Below are positions 63,735 through 64,000 of a stretch of DNA of 64,000 nucleotides, piece after piece. Location of the stretch: the NCBI RefSeq assembly GCF_007971525.1, contig NZ_CP042437.1:7688001-7752000 (forward strand), read 5' to 3'. How positions within the stretch are numbered: the first letter of the stretch is position 1; the number at the start of each line of letters is the position of its first letter. A model generated the notes under the pieces. The model was not told the DNA's origin, ran no database searches, and saw only the letters and a list, made by a program, of their open reading frames with translations. Both the position numbers and the translations under genes were made by a program. Source of the DNA: Mucilaginibacter ginsenosidivorax (lineage in GTDB: Bacteria; Bacteroidota; Bacteroidia; Sphingobacteriales; Sphingobacteriaceae).

Positions 63735-64000
63735 TTATACTTTTATTTCTTTAATTATTTGTTCTTTAAAATCTTCTATGCTCATACTTCCCAAGTCTCC
63801 CAAACCATGTTTCCTTACAGAAACCATGCCTTCAGCAGCTTCTTTTTCGCCCACTATCAACATATAAGGGATCTTTTTGACTTCAGCATCGCGTATCTTG
63901 CGTCCTATTTTCTCATCCCTGAAATCAATCAGCCCGCAAATATCGGAATCTTTTAACACATCAGAAAGTTTTTTTGCATATTCCTCGTATTTTTCTGATA
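63735..64000 (-). CDS. thrS: Threonyl-tRNA synthetase, C-terminal end
   Basis: The gene is cut by the right edge; about 88 codons are visible, opening [16 protein letters not shown]. The segment [19 protein letters not shown] followed by [21 protein letters not shown] is the anticodon-binding domain of class II synthetases. Position upstream of infC is the usual order. Confidence 0.95.
   Translation of the reverse strand, partial: SEKYEEYAKKLSDVLKDSDICGLIDFRDEKIGRKIRDAEVKKIPYMLIVGEKEAAEGMVSVRKHGLGDLGSMSIEDFKEQIIKEIKV

Noticed and set aside
1-64000. Prophage, integrative element or defence island
   Set aside because: No integrase other than XerD, no structural phage genes, no restriction, toxin-antitoxin or CRISPR components were seen; the gene content is chromosomal and housekeeping or metabolic.

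Overview
The window looks like chromosomal DNA from a member of the Bacteroidetes, most likely a soil or plant-associated Sphingobacteriaceae (Mucilaginibacter or Pedobacter type). The evidence is the gene content (LptD and amidase beside an MCE protein, tandem DUF1080 domains, WbqC, M61 peptidase, a CIO-like cydAB pair), Bacteroidetes-type promoters (TTG-N19-TAnnTTTG-like) where they can be read, and few Shine-Dalgarno sequences. No rRNA, tRNA, CRISPR array, intact insertion sequence or prophage is visible. The only mobile-element relic is a short group II intron without an ORF.

Layout. 1-7.2 kb: cell-envelope block, with lptD, cinA and the start of a 2-oxoacid dehydrogenase E2 leftward, and an amidase and an MlaD-like gene rightward. 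7.3-10.7 kb: leftward RNase Z, STAS protein, purC and phoH. 10.8-15.7 kb: rightward SAM hydrolase family, ABC exporter and beta-CASP nuclease. 16-22 kb: leftward serC-serA, rpe, rpsO-pnp. 22-37.5 kb: mixed housekeeping and envelope genes, including S41 and M61 peptidases, an HD-CoaD fusion, thioesterase, XerD, AroQ, glycosyltransferase and acyltransferase, WbqC-CorA and MsrA. 38-50 kb: sugar catabolic island with a hexuronate operon (uxuA-uxaC-kdgK-eda-exuT) and a xylose operon (xylB-xylA-Na+ symporter) beside a divergent LacI regulator. 50-54 kb: group II intron remnant, a lipoprotein, cydAB. 54-62 kb: GntR regulator, DUF1080 protein, secreted Gfo/Idh oxidoreductase, aldo/keto reductase, CDGSH protein, serine hydrolase, SRPBCC protein. 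62.4-64 kb: the conserved thrS-infC-rpmI-rplT operon, running leftward and entering from the right edge.

How the genes work together. The 38-50 kb island would feed D-xylose into the pentose phosphate pathway, and D-glucuronate through mannonate and KDG to pyruvate and glyceraldehyde-3-phosphate. That combination suits growth on glucuronoxylan. The fructuronate reductase needed to close the uronate route is not in the window.

The most unusual feature is not a gene. At least a dozen intergenic sites carry short arrays of completely different sequence that nearly all share a period of seven bases (eight at two sites), often as inverted arms. Examples are ten copies of GGTCATT beside 23 copies of CAACTCA at 28.9-29.2 kb. 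Three arrays run into coding sequence: they supply the stop codons of xerD and xylB, and they add an in-frame tail segment to a glycosyltransferase. A separate family of about 80-bp palindromic elements (REP-like) is present in three copies near 55.1, 56.6 and 62.2 kb.
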